From Calamus simplicifolius (Eukaryota > Streptophyta > Magnoliopsida > Arecales > Arecaceae): a stretch of DNA of 64,000 nucleotides. The stretch covers positions 491,736 to 555,735 of the forward strand of contig UESW01004567.1 of the NCBI GenBank assembly GCA_900491605.1, read 5' to 3'. The notes beneath the pieces are model-generated. The model saw only the letters and a program-made list of their open reading frames with translations, was not told the DNA's origin and did not search any database. Position 1 is the first letter of the stretch. Every line of letters begins with the position of its first letter. A program made the position numbers and the translations under genes. Of the stretch, positions 54,333-64,000 are shown piece by piece.

Positions 54333-54699
54333 TTGTTGAGAAATTATTGAAACATAATTGCCCCAACTTTATTGATTTTGATGATTTCCAAAAGCCATGA
54401 GTACCTTAAAGAAAACAATGAGTTTATTTATCAAAAACCTTGAGCTTATTCAAATTGAAAAGAATGAACTATCAATGGTTAATCACTGAGTTTTGAATCA
54501 TTAGAAAAAGAGTTTCAAGTTCTATGCTTAAATTTCAAAAAGGAATTTTTACACATAATATTCAATCAATGATTCTTGAAACATGTCTTGAATCATGCTT
54601 AATGTCATATTTAATGTATTCAAGTCAAATTTATATTTAAATTTATTGGGACAAGTTTTAAAGTCTATCAGAACATTTTTCTGATTTTTGTATCGCTCC

Positions 54700-55000
54700 C
54701 GAGCCGACTCAAGGGTTTCCGAGTCGACTCCCCAAATTGTCTGATTTTCTCGAGTCGACACTTGAGTTTTCAAGAGTCGACCCCTGAACTTCGCGAGCCG
54801 ACTCCTGTCTGTGCGAGCCGACTCGACTCAGACGGCAGAACCCATTTTTGAGCACTTCTCGAGTCGACTCCCCATTTTCCTCGAGTCGACTCCCGAGGAG
54901 CCGAGTTTTCGCGAGTCGACCCTGTTAAAATGTTTCTATTTTTGTAATCGACTCGAGCCGACTCCCAGTGCTCGAGTCGACTCCGCGACTGGGCATTTTT
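54700..55000 (+). promoter_or_regulatory. GAGTCGACTC palindrome cluster in the SIRE-III 5' LTR
   Basis: At least ten GAGTCGACTC or GAGCCGACTC units end about 100 bp upstream of the TATA box. Confidence 0.8.
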
Positions 55001-55084
55001 CACGATGACACATCAGCCCCAACGGTAAGATTTTCAAATAACGGCTATTTTTCTTGTCTCTAACGGATATATTTTTGCAGAATC

Positions 55085-55094
55085 TATAAATAGA
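55085..55094 (+). promoter_or_regulatory. TATA box of the SIRE-III 5' LTR
   Basis: TATAAATAGA, identical to the SIRE-II box, ~900 bp upstream of the primer site. Confidence 0.7.
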
Positions 55095-55987
55095 GGAGCT
55101 CTTTTCAAATCAAAAAAAGAAAAAATCAAAAAGAGAGAAAAGAATATCTTTGAAAAGAGGGAAAAACAGAGCTTATTGGAAAAATCTTCTAGTTCAAAAT
55201 AGAGTGATTCAAAAGGAGTGAAATCAAAGAGGAAGTTTCGTCTGCTCCAGATCATCAATCCACAAGAGTCAAAAGAAAATCCAAAAGCTTTCAAAGATCA
55301 AATCGAAGGATTTTCAACAAAGAAAAAGCTTCATCTCAACTCCAAAGTTTCAAACGGTCAAGAATCTTGCTGAGGCCTGATTCAATTTCAAGAGGAGTTA
55401 AAGAGAAGAAGGAAGAAAGCCAAAGCCACAACCATCTGCAATCTTATCAGGCTTTTCTAACCTTTTATTATACTTTATTTGTATATTTGCTCAAGGGGAG
55501 CATTTATATTTAAACTCTGTTATTTTATTGTTTGCTGATTCAATCAGTGGATTGAATCAGTGGAGGTTATTATACCTCGTTGCAAGCCGGAGTGCTTGTG
55601 TTGGGTTAGTTGTGAGCCCGTGAAAAACAACGTGTAGGGTTTTGTGCTGGTAAGCCCGTGTAAAACCGGCTGGGTTCGTTGTGCACCCGGAAAACAACAA
55701 GTTTGAGTTGTGAGCTTGAAAAACAACTCGGCTGTAATCTAAGAGATTATAGTGTGGACCCAAGTGAATCTTGGGAGTGGACGTAGGTGTTGGTTGCACC
55801 GAACCACTATAAAATTATCTTGTGTTTGCCGTGCTTATTTTCTCTCTCTCTATCTCTCTTTATTATTTGCTTATTATTAATTTCCTCACTTGCACATTTG
55901 CTAACTAATCAACTAAAGTTAAAAAGACTTAAATTTTTAAGAACCCAATTCACCCCCCCCTCTTGGGTTGCCATCTGGGCCAACAAT

Positions 55988-56000
55988 TGGTATCAGAGCA
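55988..56000 (+). other. Primer binding site of SIRE-III
   Basis: TGGTATCAGAGCA directly inside the LTR; initiator methionine tRNA type. Confidence 0.92.
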
Positions 56001-56047
56001 AGTGCTCATTTAGAATTTGATCTCACGATCAAGGGCTAAAGATCCTT

Positions 56048-57690
56048 ATGGCAACACAAAGTGGTTCATGTTTTGCTGAAGGTCATTCTACGAATCGACC
56101 TCCTTTATTTAATGGAACCAACTATTCATATTGGAAAGCTAGAATGAGAATATTCATTCAAGCTTCTGACTATGAATTGTGGGGAGTAATAATAATGGAC
56201 CTAGTACACCCACACACTTATTGATGGCACTATTGTTCCTAAGCCCGAAAGGGATTGGAATGATAATGATAGAGAATGGCACAATAAATGCTAAAGCCAT
56301 TAACATTTTATATTGTTCCTTAGACTCTAATGAATTCAACCGAATCTCAACATGTAATTCCGCAAAAGAAATTTGGGATAGGTTGGAAATAACACATGAA
56401 GGAACAAACCAAGTTAAGGAATCAAAATAAATATTTTGGTTCATAAATATGAATTGTTTACAATGGAACAAACTGAAACCATCACATGCATGTTCACTAG
56501 ATTCACTGATATTGTGAATGGTTTAAAGAGTCTTGGTAGAATTTATTCTAATGCTGACCTTGTGCGCAAAATTCTTAGGTCACTACCAAGATCGTGGGAA
56601 GCGAAAGTCACTGCTATCCAAGAAGCAAAGGACCTCAATGCATTACCTTTAGAGGAGCTTCTAGGATCCCTAATGACCCACGAGCTGACAATGAAGCAGC
56701 ATGTTGAGGAGGAAACAAAAAGAAAGAAAACACTTGCCCTCAAACTGCAGAAATGGAAGAGAGCAGCAGTGAAAGTAATGATGAAGATGATGAGAAACTG
56801 CTCTCTTGGCCAAAAAATTCAGAAAGTTTATGAGAAAAAGGCCCTTCCATAAAAAGAAATTTGGAGCAAGAATTGATGGAGAAAAGGATAAGAAAAGGAC
56901 AAGGAGAAAGAAAAAGAGAAAGAGCCCTTAGTATGTTATGAGTGTAAAAAGCCAGGGCACTTTAGATATGATTGTCCTTTGCTGAAAAAGGCCTACAAGA
57001 AAAAGAAGAAAGCATACATGGCAACATGGTCTGATGAATCTTCCTCGTCGGAAGAAGAAGAACAAAAGGAAGTTGCCAATATCTGCTTCATGGCCAACAC
57101 GACGACAACGACAATGAGGTAAGTTCTGAAAACTCAAATGATGAATTTACTTTGATGAAATGTTTGAGGCTTTCAATGAACTTATGATTGATTTTAAATC
57201 TTAAAAAAAAGTATAAGTTTTTGAAAAATGACAATATTAGCTTAGCTAAAAGTAAAAATGAATTAGCTTTAGAAGTTAAGAACTTAACTAATGAAAAAGA
57301 AGAACTTAGCAAAGAAAGAGATAATTTAATCAAGAAATAGATTTGTTGAAATCTGAAACTAAAAACTCAACAAAGATTTAAAAGATCAATTAGAAACTTT
57401 AGCTTTAGAAAAAGAACAGCAAGTTAAAGAAATGATCTCTTAAGAAAGATGTTAAAAAATATAAAGACATTGTTGAGAAATTCACCTTAAGTTCAACTAA
57501 ACTAACATGATTTTAGATAGTCAAAAAGCTTTTTTGACAAAGCTGGTTTAGGTATAACACATTAAGGAAACAAAAATCTTTAAAGAATATTTTTGTAAAA
57601 GCCAATCAAAGTAATATAACTTGTTTTAAATGCAATGAAAAAGGTCATAAATCATTTGAATGCAAAACATTAAAAACAACAAGTTAAATG
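56048..57690 (+). pseudogene. SIRE-III gag, multiply broken
   Basis: Start at 56048 (MATQSGSCFAEGHSTN). The capsid region appears in frames 56179-56430 (ISTCNSAKEIWDRLEITHEG) and 56436-56852 (MFTRFTDIVNGLKSLG, SWEAKVTAIQEAKDL). First knuckle CYECKKPGHFRYDC near 56935-56975, coiled coil to about 57500, second knuckle CFKCNEKGHKSFEC near 57622-57663. Compared with SIRE-II most breaks are single-base losses. Confidence 0.88.
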
Positions 57691-57799
57691 TTAAAGCAAA
57701 GAAAATATGGGTTCCGAAAGGAACAATTTTTGTTGCTACTAACCATGAAGGACCCAAGAAAGCTTGGGTACCTAAACATAAAGTTTGATTATATTGCAG

Positions 57800-59482
57800 G
57801 AATGTCTTGTAGCCAAAAGATCAAAGAAAAAGTGGTACTTTGATAGTGGCTGCTCAAGACATATGACGGGTGACAAAGAGAATTCATCACCCTAGAAGAA
57901 AAGAAAGGTGGAGTTGTGACGTTTGGCGATAACGGTAAAGGTCAAATTATGGGCCTTGGTAAAGTTCGCATAACTCCATCTATATTATTGATAATGTACT
58001 TTATGTTGATGGTTTAAAGCATAATTTAATTAGTATAAGCCAACTATGTGATAAGAACTTTAATGTTTCATTTAAATCTTCTATTGCATAGTATCTGATT
58101 CCATTAATGATAGCATTGTTTTTACTGGTTATAGACATGGCAATGTGTACTTAGTTGACTAGAAAAATTATCTGAAAGTATCATTGCCTAATTGCTGACA
58201 ATGCTAACATAAATGATATTATGGTTATGGCATCGTAGATTAGGTCATGCAAGCACACACCTTATTTCAAAACTAATTAAGATGGATTTAGTTAAAGGTT
58301 TACCTAAGTTAGATTTTGAAAATAACAAAATCTGTGATGCATGTCAATTTGGAAAACAAACTAGAAGTTCTTTTAAATCTAAAAACATTGTTTCAACTTC
58401 TAGGGCACTAGAGCTACTTCACATGGATCTTTTCGGACCAACTAGAACCACAAGTCTAGGAGGAAAGAAATATGGTCTAGTGATTGTAGATGATTATTCT
58501 AGATATACTTGGGTAATGTTTTTAGCTCACAAAGATGAGACTTTCTCGATATTTCTGAAATTCTTCAAGAAAGTCACAAATGAGAAAAACACTACCATAG
58601 TATCTCTAAGAAGTGATCATGGAACTGAATTTGAAAATCACTTATTTGAAAGTTTTTGTTCTGAAAATGGAATTAATCATAATTTTTCAGCCCCTAGGAC
58701 TCCACAACAAAATGGTGTAGTTGAAAGAAAAAATAGACTCTAGAAGACATGGCCCGTACCATGCTATGCGAAAGCAACTTACCAAAGTATTTTTGGGCGG
58801 AAGCAATTAACACAGCATGTTACATCTTAAATAGAGCTTTAATAAGACCAATATTAAAGAAAACACCTTATGAATTATGGAATGAAAGAAAACCAAATAT
58901 AAAATACTTTCATGCATTTGGATGTAAATGTTTCATTCATAATAATGGTAAAAACAACTTAGGAAAATTTGATGCTAAATCTGATGAAGGAATTTTTCTA
59001 GGTTATTCAACAACTAGTAAGGCATATAGAATCTTTAACAAGAAAACCTTAGTAGTTGAAGAATCCATACATGTAGTTTTTGATGAATCTTTAGCAACTG
59101 GATCTGAAAAGATTGATGATGAGGAAGATACAAACATAATTGAAAAAGATCTTGAAAAACTTAATATTGAAGTATCTTCTGATCATGAACAAGAGGCTAA
59201 AGATGATGATTCACATAAGGACGATGATGTCAATATTGATCATAATGATATAGATCTTCCAAGAGATGGAGATATGCTCATAGTCATCCTAAGGAATTGA
59301 TTATAGGTGATCCATCTCAAGGAATAAGAACTAGATCATTTATGAGAAATATTAGTAATCATCTTGCATTTGTATCTCAAATAGAACCTAAAACTATTGA
59401 AGAAGCTGAAAAAGATAATAATTGGATGTTAGCAATGCAAGAAGAACTAAATCAATTTACTAGAAATAATGTTTGGACTTAG
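57800..59482 (+). pseudogene. SIRE-III protease and integrase
   Basis: WYFDSGCSRHMTGD near 57833 is the protease site. The zinc region LWHRRLGHASTHL and CDACQFGKQ, and the integrase core with HMDLFGPTRTT (Asp), LRSDHGTEF (Asp) and NGVVERKNR (Glu), are in one open frame at 58213-58743. After a 1-base loss the C-terminal half and acidic linker run at 58749-59300, then 59297-59482 (SQGIRTRSFMRN, NNVWT). Confidence 0.9.
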
Positions 59483-60169
59483 TTGAAAGACCTAAAAATC
59501 ATTCAGTAATAGGATCAAAATGGATTTTAGAAATAAACTAGATGAAAATGGCATAGTAATTAGAAACAAAGCTAGATTGGTTGCAAAGGATATAATCAAG
59601 AGGAAGGTATTGATTTTGATGAAACCTTTGCACCTGTAGCTAGATTAGAAGCCATTAGGCTATTACTTGCATTTGCATGTCATATGAATTTTAACTTATT
59701 TCAAATGGATGTTAAAAGCGCATTTTTAAATGGATTTATAAATGAAGAAGTTTATGTAGAACAACCACCAGGTTTTGAAGATCATGAATTTTCAAATCAC
59801 GTTTTTAAATTGCACAAAGCTTTATATGGTTTGAAACAAGCACCTAGAGCTTGGTATGATAGGTTAAGTAAATTCTTAATAGAAAATGATTTTACAAGAG
59901 GAAATGTTGATAAAACTTTGTTTTTGAAAAGAAAAAATAAAGATTTACTTGTAGTACAAATATACGTAGATGACATTATTTTTGGTGCTACTAACGATTC
60001 TCTTTGTCAAGAATTTGCAAAGTTGATGCAGGGAGAATTCGAGATGAGCATGATGGGAGAACTCAACTTCTTCCTTGGACTCCAAATCAAACAATGCAAG
60101 AGGGAATCTTTATCAACCAAACCAAATACACAAGAGAACTACTCAAAAAGTTTGGTATGGAAACAATGA
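59483..60169 (+). pseudogene. SIRE-III reverse transcriptase
   Basis: Fingers near 59510-59640 are broken by two single-base losses (at the KWVFRN and AKGYNQ motifs). The palm is open at 59684-60169 with FQMDVKSAFLNGF (Asp), KQAPRAWYDRL and IYVDDIIFGATND. Confidence 0.9.
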
Positions 60170-60913
60170 AACCCCTCGGAACTCCAATGAGTCCTTCATG
60201 CAAGCTGGACAAAGATGAAGAAGGTAAAAAGGTTGATCAAAAGTATTATCGAGGTATTATCGGATCCCTTCTTTATTTAACAGCAAGTAGACCAGATATT
60301 ATGTTTTCAGTATGTTTATGTGCTAGATTTCAATCTGAACCTAAAGAATCACATTTAATAGCTGTTAAAAGAATTTTAAGATATCTAAATGGAACTAAAA
60401 ATGTAGGTTTATGGTATTCTAGAGACTCACATTAAACCTAATTGCATATTCGATTCTGATTATGCTGGATGTAAATTAGATAGAAAAAGCACAAGTGGTG
60501 CATGCCAATTCTTAGGAAGTAACTTAATCACATGGTTTAGCAAAAAGCAAAATTCAGTTGCATTATCAACTACTGAAGCTGAATATGTAGCAGCTGGAAG
60601 TTGCTGTGCGCAAATCCTATGGATTAAGCGACAACTTGAAGACTATGGTATCACACTTGATAAAACACCCATAAGATGTGATAACACTAGCGCAATCAAT
60701 TTAACTAAAAATCCAATTCAACACTCAAGGACAAAACACATAGAAATTAGATATCATTTTATAAGGGAACATGTAGCTAATGATGAAATTTGTTTAGATT
60801 ATGTAAACACTGAAGAACAATTAGCTGACATCTTTACAAAACCTTTAAGCGAAGAAAGATTTTGTTATCTTAGAGGAGAGTTAGGAATTTGTAACCCTTT
60901 TGATAGATTTTGA
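60170..60913 (+). pseudogene. SIRE-III RNase H
   Basis: RGIIGSLLYLTASRPDIMFSVC and AVKRILRYLNGTKNVGLWY in the frame to 60435, then after a shift ALSTTEAEYVAAGSCCAQI near 60560, LADIFTKPLSEERFCYL near 60825, stop at 60911-60913. Confidence 0.88.
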
Positions 60914-61089
60914 AACCTCTAAGGAAATATATCTAGAGTTCTTTCAATTCTCAAAATCTTAAGGAAATTTTATCTAGAACTCATATCAATTTGATCTCTC
61001 AAAATCCATGATTTTTAATCATACTCAAAGATCAAATCCGGACTCATTTCAGATTCTCTGAAATCTTAATCTATTTTTACTCTGAAATT

Positions 61090-61276
61090 TCGGGAGCCGA
61101 CTCGAGAGTATCGGAGTCGACTCGAGTTTCTGCTGAAACTCAGGAGTCGACCCCTTCTCTGAGCGAGTCGACTCGAGATCGTGTCCGTGCTCTGTGACTT
61201 ACGAGCCGACTCCACACTTTGCGCGAGTCGACTCGACGTGGTCCCAGTCGATTTATTTAGGGCACGAGTCGACCCA
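61090..61276 (+). promoter_or_regulatory. GAGTCGACTC palindrome cluster upstream of the SIRE-III extra ORF
   Basis: About nine GAGTCGACTC/GAGCCGACTC units, the same motif as the LTR cluster at 54700-55000, ending ~100 bp upstream of the extra ORF start at 61378. Candidate internal regulatory module, parallel to 31410-31600. Confidence 0.5.
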
Positions 61277-61377
61277 CGGACATTTCATCCTTTCCAAATC
61301 ATTCCAAATCCTCTCCAAAACTTTCCCAAAACCCTCCAAACCTCAAAAACCTCTGATTAACCAATCCTTCAAGATCA

Positions 61378-62774
61378 ATGGCACCCAAAACCCGTGGAGC
61401 TAGCTAGTGGCGCCGGTTTGAAGAGAAAGAGGACCGTCCGACGACCCGTCCGCGAGCCGTCTCGGATCTCCTCTACCCTTCGGCTAGTGATCCTCCTGCT
61501 CCAGCTCCTACCCTCAGGTAGATCACTTGCCAGTAGGATTGTCACCACAGGAAGGAAGGTTGATTTGAATTGTTTGAGAATGAAGGATTCATCATTGGTA
61601 GACAACTAATCGAGATGGGATTTGAGATATTTGTTCATTGGACTGTCCAACCTACCCTGCTTTAGTTAAAGAGTTTTACAAGAATTTGACTAGAGGAGAT
61701 GATGGCTTGGTAAGCAAGGTTAGAGGCATTGGTCTGAACATTACATCCTCTATTCTATCTAGATTATTGAATTACCCTTGTCTGGACCAACATTTGCCCC
61801 TGAAGATAGATCTCCAGCCCTCACTAGGCTATGAACCGAATTTTGAAGGATTTGAAGAAGTCTTTGCTAGTCAACTGCCTTTGGAATTAAGACTTCTCCA
61901 CAACATCTGCAGCAGGATTTTTTTCCCAAGACAGGCAGGTTCGACTATGTTTCTGAGAGAGATATTTTTGTTATGGATGCTGTTGTTTCTGGGAAGCCCA
62001 TCAACCTACCTAGGATGATAATTTGGTATATTGCAGATTGTGGCGGGAAAAAGAAATCTGCTTCCCTATGGCATGGTTTTGACTAAATTATTTCAGAAGC
62101 CAAGGGATTGTTTAGTGATAGTGAGCCAAGAAGGAGTTAAGACATACAGATTATTATACTTTGGCTACTATTCATCGCATGGGTTTGTTAAGAAAAATGG
62201 AAGTTGGGAGAGAAAGACTGTTACAGAGGACAGAGACTTAGATGCTGAGGCACCCAGACCTTCCTTGAGACATTCATCTCCGGAGCCTCCTCAGTGTTCA
62301 TCTATTCCAGAGTCTGTTCCTGCTCCTGCTTCAGATTCTACCCCTGCTCCTATTGCTCCTGCTCAGTCTTCATTTCATCTGTAGTTTTTCTGATACACAG
62401 TTAGATCAACTTCGATCATTATTCAAGTCTGAGTTAAGTGATCAAGAAAATAGATGAAAGAAGAATTTAATGAAAAGTATATGAACTTAAAAGAAGCTTT
62501 ATATTCTCTCAGTGATCGAGTTGCATTGATTGAGTCTACTCTCAGTTCATCTACCGGTTCCTTAAGTGAAAATTTAAAGAATATCTTTGGAGAACTTAAG
62601 GACATCTGCGGTGACTCGGAGACATACTCCCAATGCAACGCTGAGCTTCAAGAAAAAATCACTTCTGCTTGTACTTTTGTTGATGAAAAACTAAAAGACT
62701 ATGTTAGACTTCAATGTGAAGGGATGAAGCAAATTGTAGATCACTTGAATAGAATTACTAGAAGAAATTTTTAA
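61378..62774 (+). pseudogene. SIRE-III extra (env-position) ORF
   Basis: Start at 61378 (MAPKT) after about 100 bp of A/C-rich leader. Central domain near 61640-62150 (GDDGLVSKVRGIGLNIT, QLPLELRLLHNICSR, LPYGMVLTKLFQ), Pro/Ser-rich linker with repeated PAPASD/PAPIAPA residues to 62384, and a C-terminal coiled coil open at 62454-62774 (YSLSDRVALIESTLSSSTGS). Several frame breaks. Homologous along its length to the SIRE-II ORF. No membrane segment is seen, so 'env-like' describes only position. Confidence 0.72.
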
Positions 62775-63273
62775 GTTTTCATGTAATCTCTTTTTGATGT
62801 AATCAAATTTACTTTCAATGCAATGAGCAAGTTTACATTTTCATGTACTTTCATTTTGAAGTAATGAGAGTTTGATGCATTACTTTGTCTATTTCAATTA
62901 TAATATCCTTGAATACTTTGAATGATTATCCTCAATTGATAAGTTAAATGGAAAAAGATAAAGAATTTATTGATATTGAACTTCCTAACCTTTTTGTTGA
63001 TTACAAAAAAGGGGGAGAGTTTTATTTCAATCGTATATGCAATTCAATCAAGTTTAATTTAAAAGAGGGAGAGCATAAGGGGAAGAGATAATTGAATTTC
63101 ATAAAGAAAATGCTTAAGTTTTAATTTTGAAAATTTTGAATGATTTATAAAATTAAGGTTCATAGGGGGAGCTACCTCATTGAGGGGGAGCCTTTCCATG
63201 AACACAAAGTTGATTTTGGAATCACAAATTTTTCAATTTTATAATGCATATACTCAATGTTTTTGTCATCATC
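62775..63273 (+). other. SIRE-III 3' non-coding region with repeated purine tracts
   Basis: Contains AAAAAAGGGGGAGAG (about 63006-63020), AAAAGAGGGAGAGC (about 63061), ATAGGGGGAGC (about 63162) and TTGAGGGGGAGCC (about 63180), all resembling the true tract. Also an inverted repeat CCTTTTTGTTGATTACAAAA (62990-63009). No gene seen. Confidence 0.7.
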
Positions 63274-63287
63274 AAAAAGGGGGAGAT
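63274..63287 (+). other. Polypurine tract of SIRE-III
   Basis: AAAAAGGGGGAGAT abuts the 3' LTR start TGTTGAGAAATT. Confidence 0.92.
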
Positions 63288-64000
63288 TGTTGAGAAATTA
63301 TTGAAACATAATTGCCCCAACTTTATTGATTTTGATGATTTCCAAAAGCCATGAGTACCTTAAAGAAAACAATGAGTTTATTTATCAAAAACCTTGAGCT
63401 TATTCAAATTGAAAGAATGAACTATCAATGTTTAAAATGAGTTTTGAATCAATTAGAAAAAGAAGTTTCAAGTTCTATGCTTAAATTTCAAAAAGGAATT
63501 TTTACACATTATATTCAATCGATGAATTCTTGAAACATGTCTTGAATCCATGCTTAATGTCATATTTAATGTATTCAAGTCAAATTTATATTTAAATTTA
63601 ATTGGGACAAGTTTTAAAGTCAATCAGAACATTTTTCTGATTTTTGTATCGCTCCCGAGCCGACTCAAGGGTTTCCGAGTCGACTCCCCAAATTGTCTGA
63701 TTTTCTCGAGTCGACCCTTGGTTTTCAAGAGTCGACCCCTGAATTCTTGCGAGCCGACTCCTGTCTGTGCGAGCCGACTCCGCTCAAACAACAGAACCAT
63801 GTTTTTTGAGCACTTCTCGAGTCGACTCCCCATTTTCTCGAGTCGACTCCCGACTTTCAGGAGCCGACACTTTGTTTTCGCGAGTCGACCCTTCAATGTT
63901 AAAATGTTTCTATTTTTGGTAATCGACTTCGAGCCGACTCCCACAGTGCTCGAGTCGACTCCGCGAAATCTGGGCGATTTTTAACGATGACACATCAGCC
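63288..64000 (+). repeat. 3' LTR of SIRE-III, cut by the window end
   Basis: Matches 54334-55020, including the GAGTCGACTC cluster at about 63655-63965. The remaining ~950 bp, with TATA box and LTR end, lie beyond 64000. Confidence 0.92.

Larger units (their letters stand above)
54334..55985 (+). repeat. 5' LTR of SIRE-III
   Basis: TGTTGAGAAATTATT to GGGCCAACA. Palindrome cluster at about 54700-55000 and TATA box at 55085-55094. Same family as the SIRE-II LTRs but clearly diverged in the outer part. Confidence 0.93.
54334..64000 (+). mobile_element. Sirevirus-type Copia retrotransposon 'SIRE-III', runs off the window
   Basis: Plus-strand relative of SIRE-II with the same order of LTR, primer site, gag, pol, extra ORF, polypurine tract and LTR. 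The 3' LTR is cut by the window end. Similarity to SIRE-II is high, but many single-base losses break the frames. The left flank is TACAT; its partner lies outside. Confidence 0.92.

Noticed and set aside
55986..56002. tRNA-like sequence TGGTATCAGAGC
   Set aside because: Only the 3' tRNA complement used as primer site; no tRNA fold around it.

Overview
The window is a repeat-dense stretch of a flowering-plant nuclear genome, probably a monocot. A palm-like genome is possible, but I cannot fix the species. Almost everything recognisable is transposable-element DNA. There is no complete host gene, no tRNA or rRNA gene and no CRISPR array. The only host-gene sequence I recognise is a broken first exon of a BOI/SBP1-type RING E3 ligase, and it lies inside a CACTA DNA transposon.

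Layout. (1) 50-5733, minus: a complete but decayed Tork/Tnt1-like Copia element with 5-bp target duplications CTCTA. (2) 5739-8983: AT-rich non-coding DNA with a ~430-bp foldback and a three-unit tandem repeat. (3) 8984-10700: a non-autonomous CACTA element carrying a captured promoter, 5' leader, exon 1 and intron start. (4) 10951-12730, minus: a Tat-type Gypsy LTR with 3' non-coding arrays ('Tat2', left piece). (5) 12731-23284, plus: Sirevirus-type Copia 'SIRE-I'; its 3' LTR is cut by (6) an Athila-type Gypsy at 23285-27507, minus. (7) 27508-38435, minus: Sirevirus 'SIRE-II', the best preserved element. (8) 38436-49176, minus: a Tat/Retand-type Gypsy ('Tat1') with dual RNase H and a spliced antisense gene. 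(9) 49177-50457: unassigned DNA. (10) 50458-52336, minus: Tat2-type leader, gag start and LTR. (11) 52489-54332: an LTR of another Copia family, with (12) Sirevirus 'SIRE-III' (54334 to beyond 64000, plus) inserted exactly at its inner edge.

How the parts work together. Each LTR element has the expected logic: LTR promoter, tRNA primer site, gag, pol, polypurine tract, LTR. The Sireviruses add a third gene after pol. In each of them the palindromes that fill the LTR upstream region (AGTTAGCT/AGCTAACT in SIRE-I, GAGTCGACTC in SIRE-II and SIRE-III) reappear just upstream of that third gene, and in SIRE-I they are followed by a TATA-like box. This looks like a second, LTR-matched promoter module. 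In Tat1 the extra gene is on the opposite strand, has its own TATA box and GT-AG introns, and meets pol tail to tail across a 27-bp hairpin array.

Every coding region is damaged. SIRE-II lacks a target duplication and joins two unrelated flanks, so it looks like a recombination product. Tat1 has lost the reverse transcriptase YxDD box and half its integrase. SIRE-I and SIRE-III carry many single-base deletions relative to few substitutions, so assembly error should be considered.
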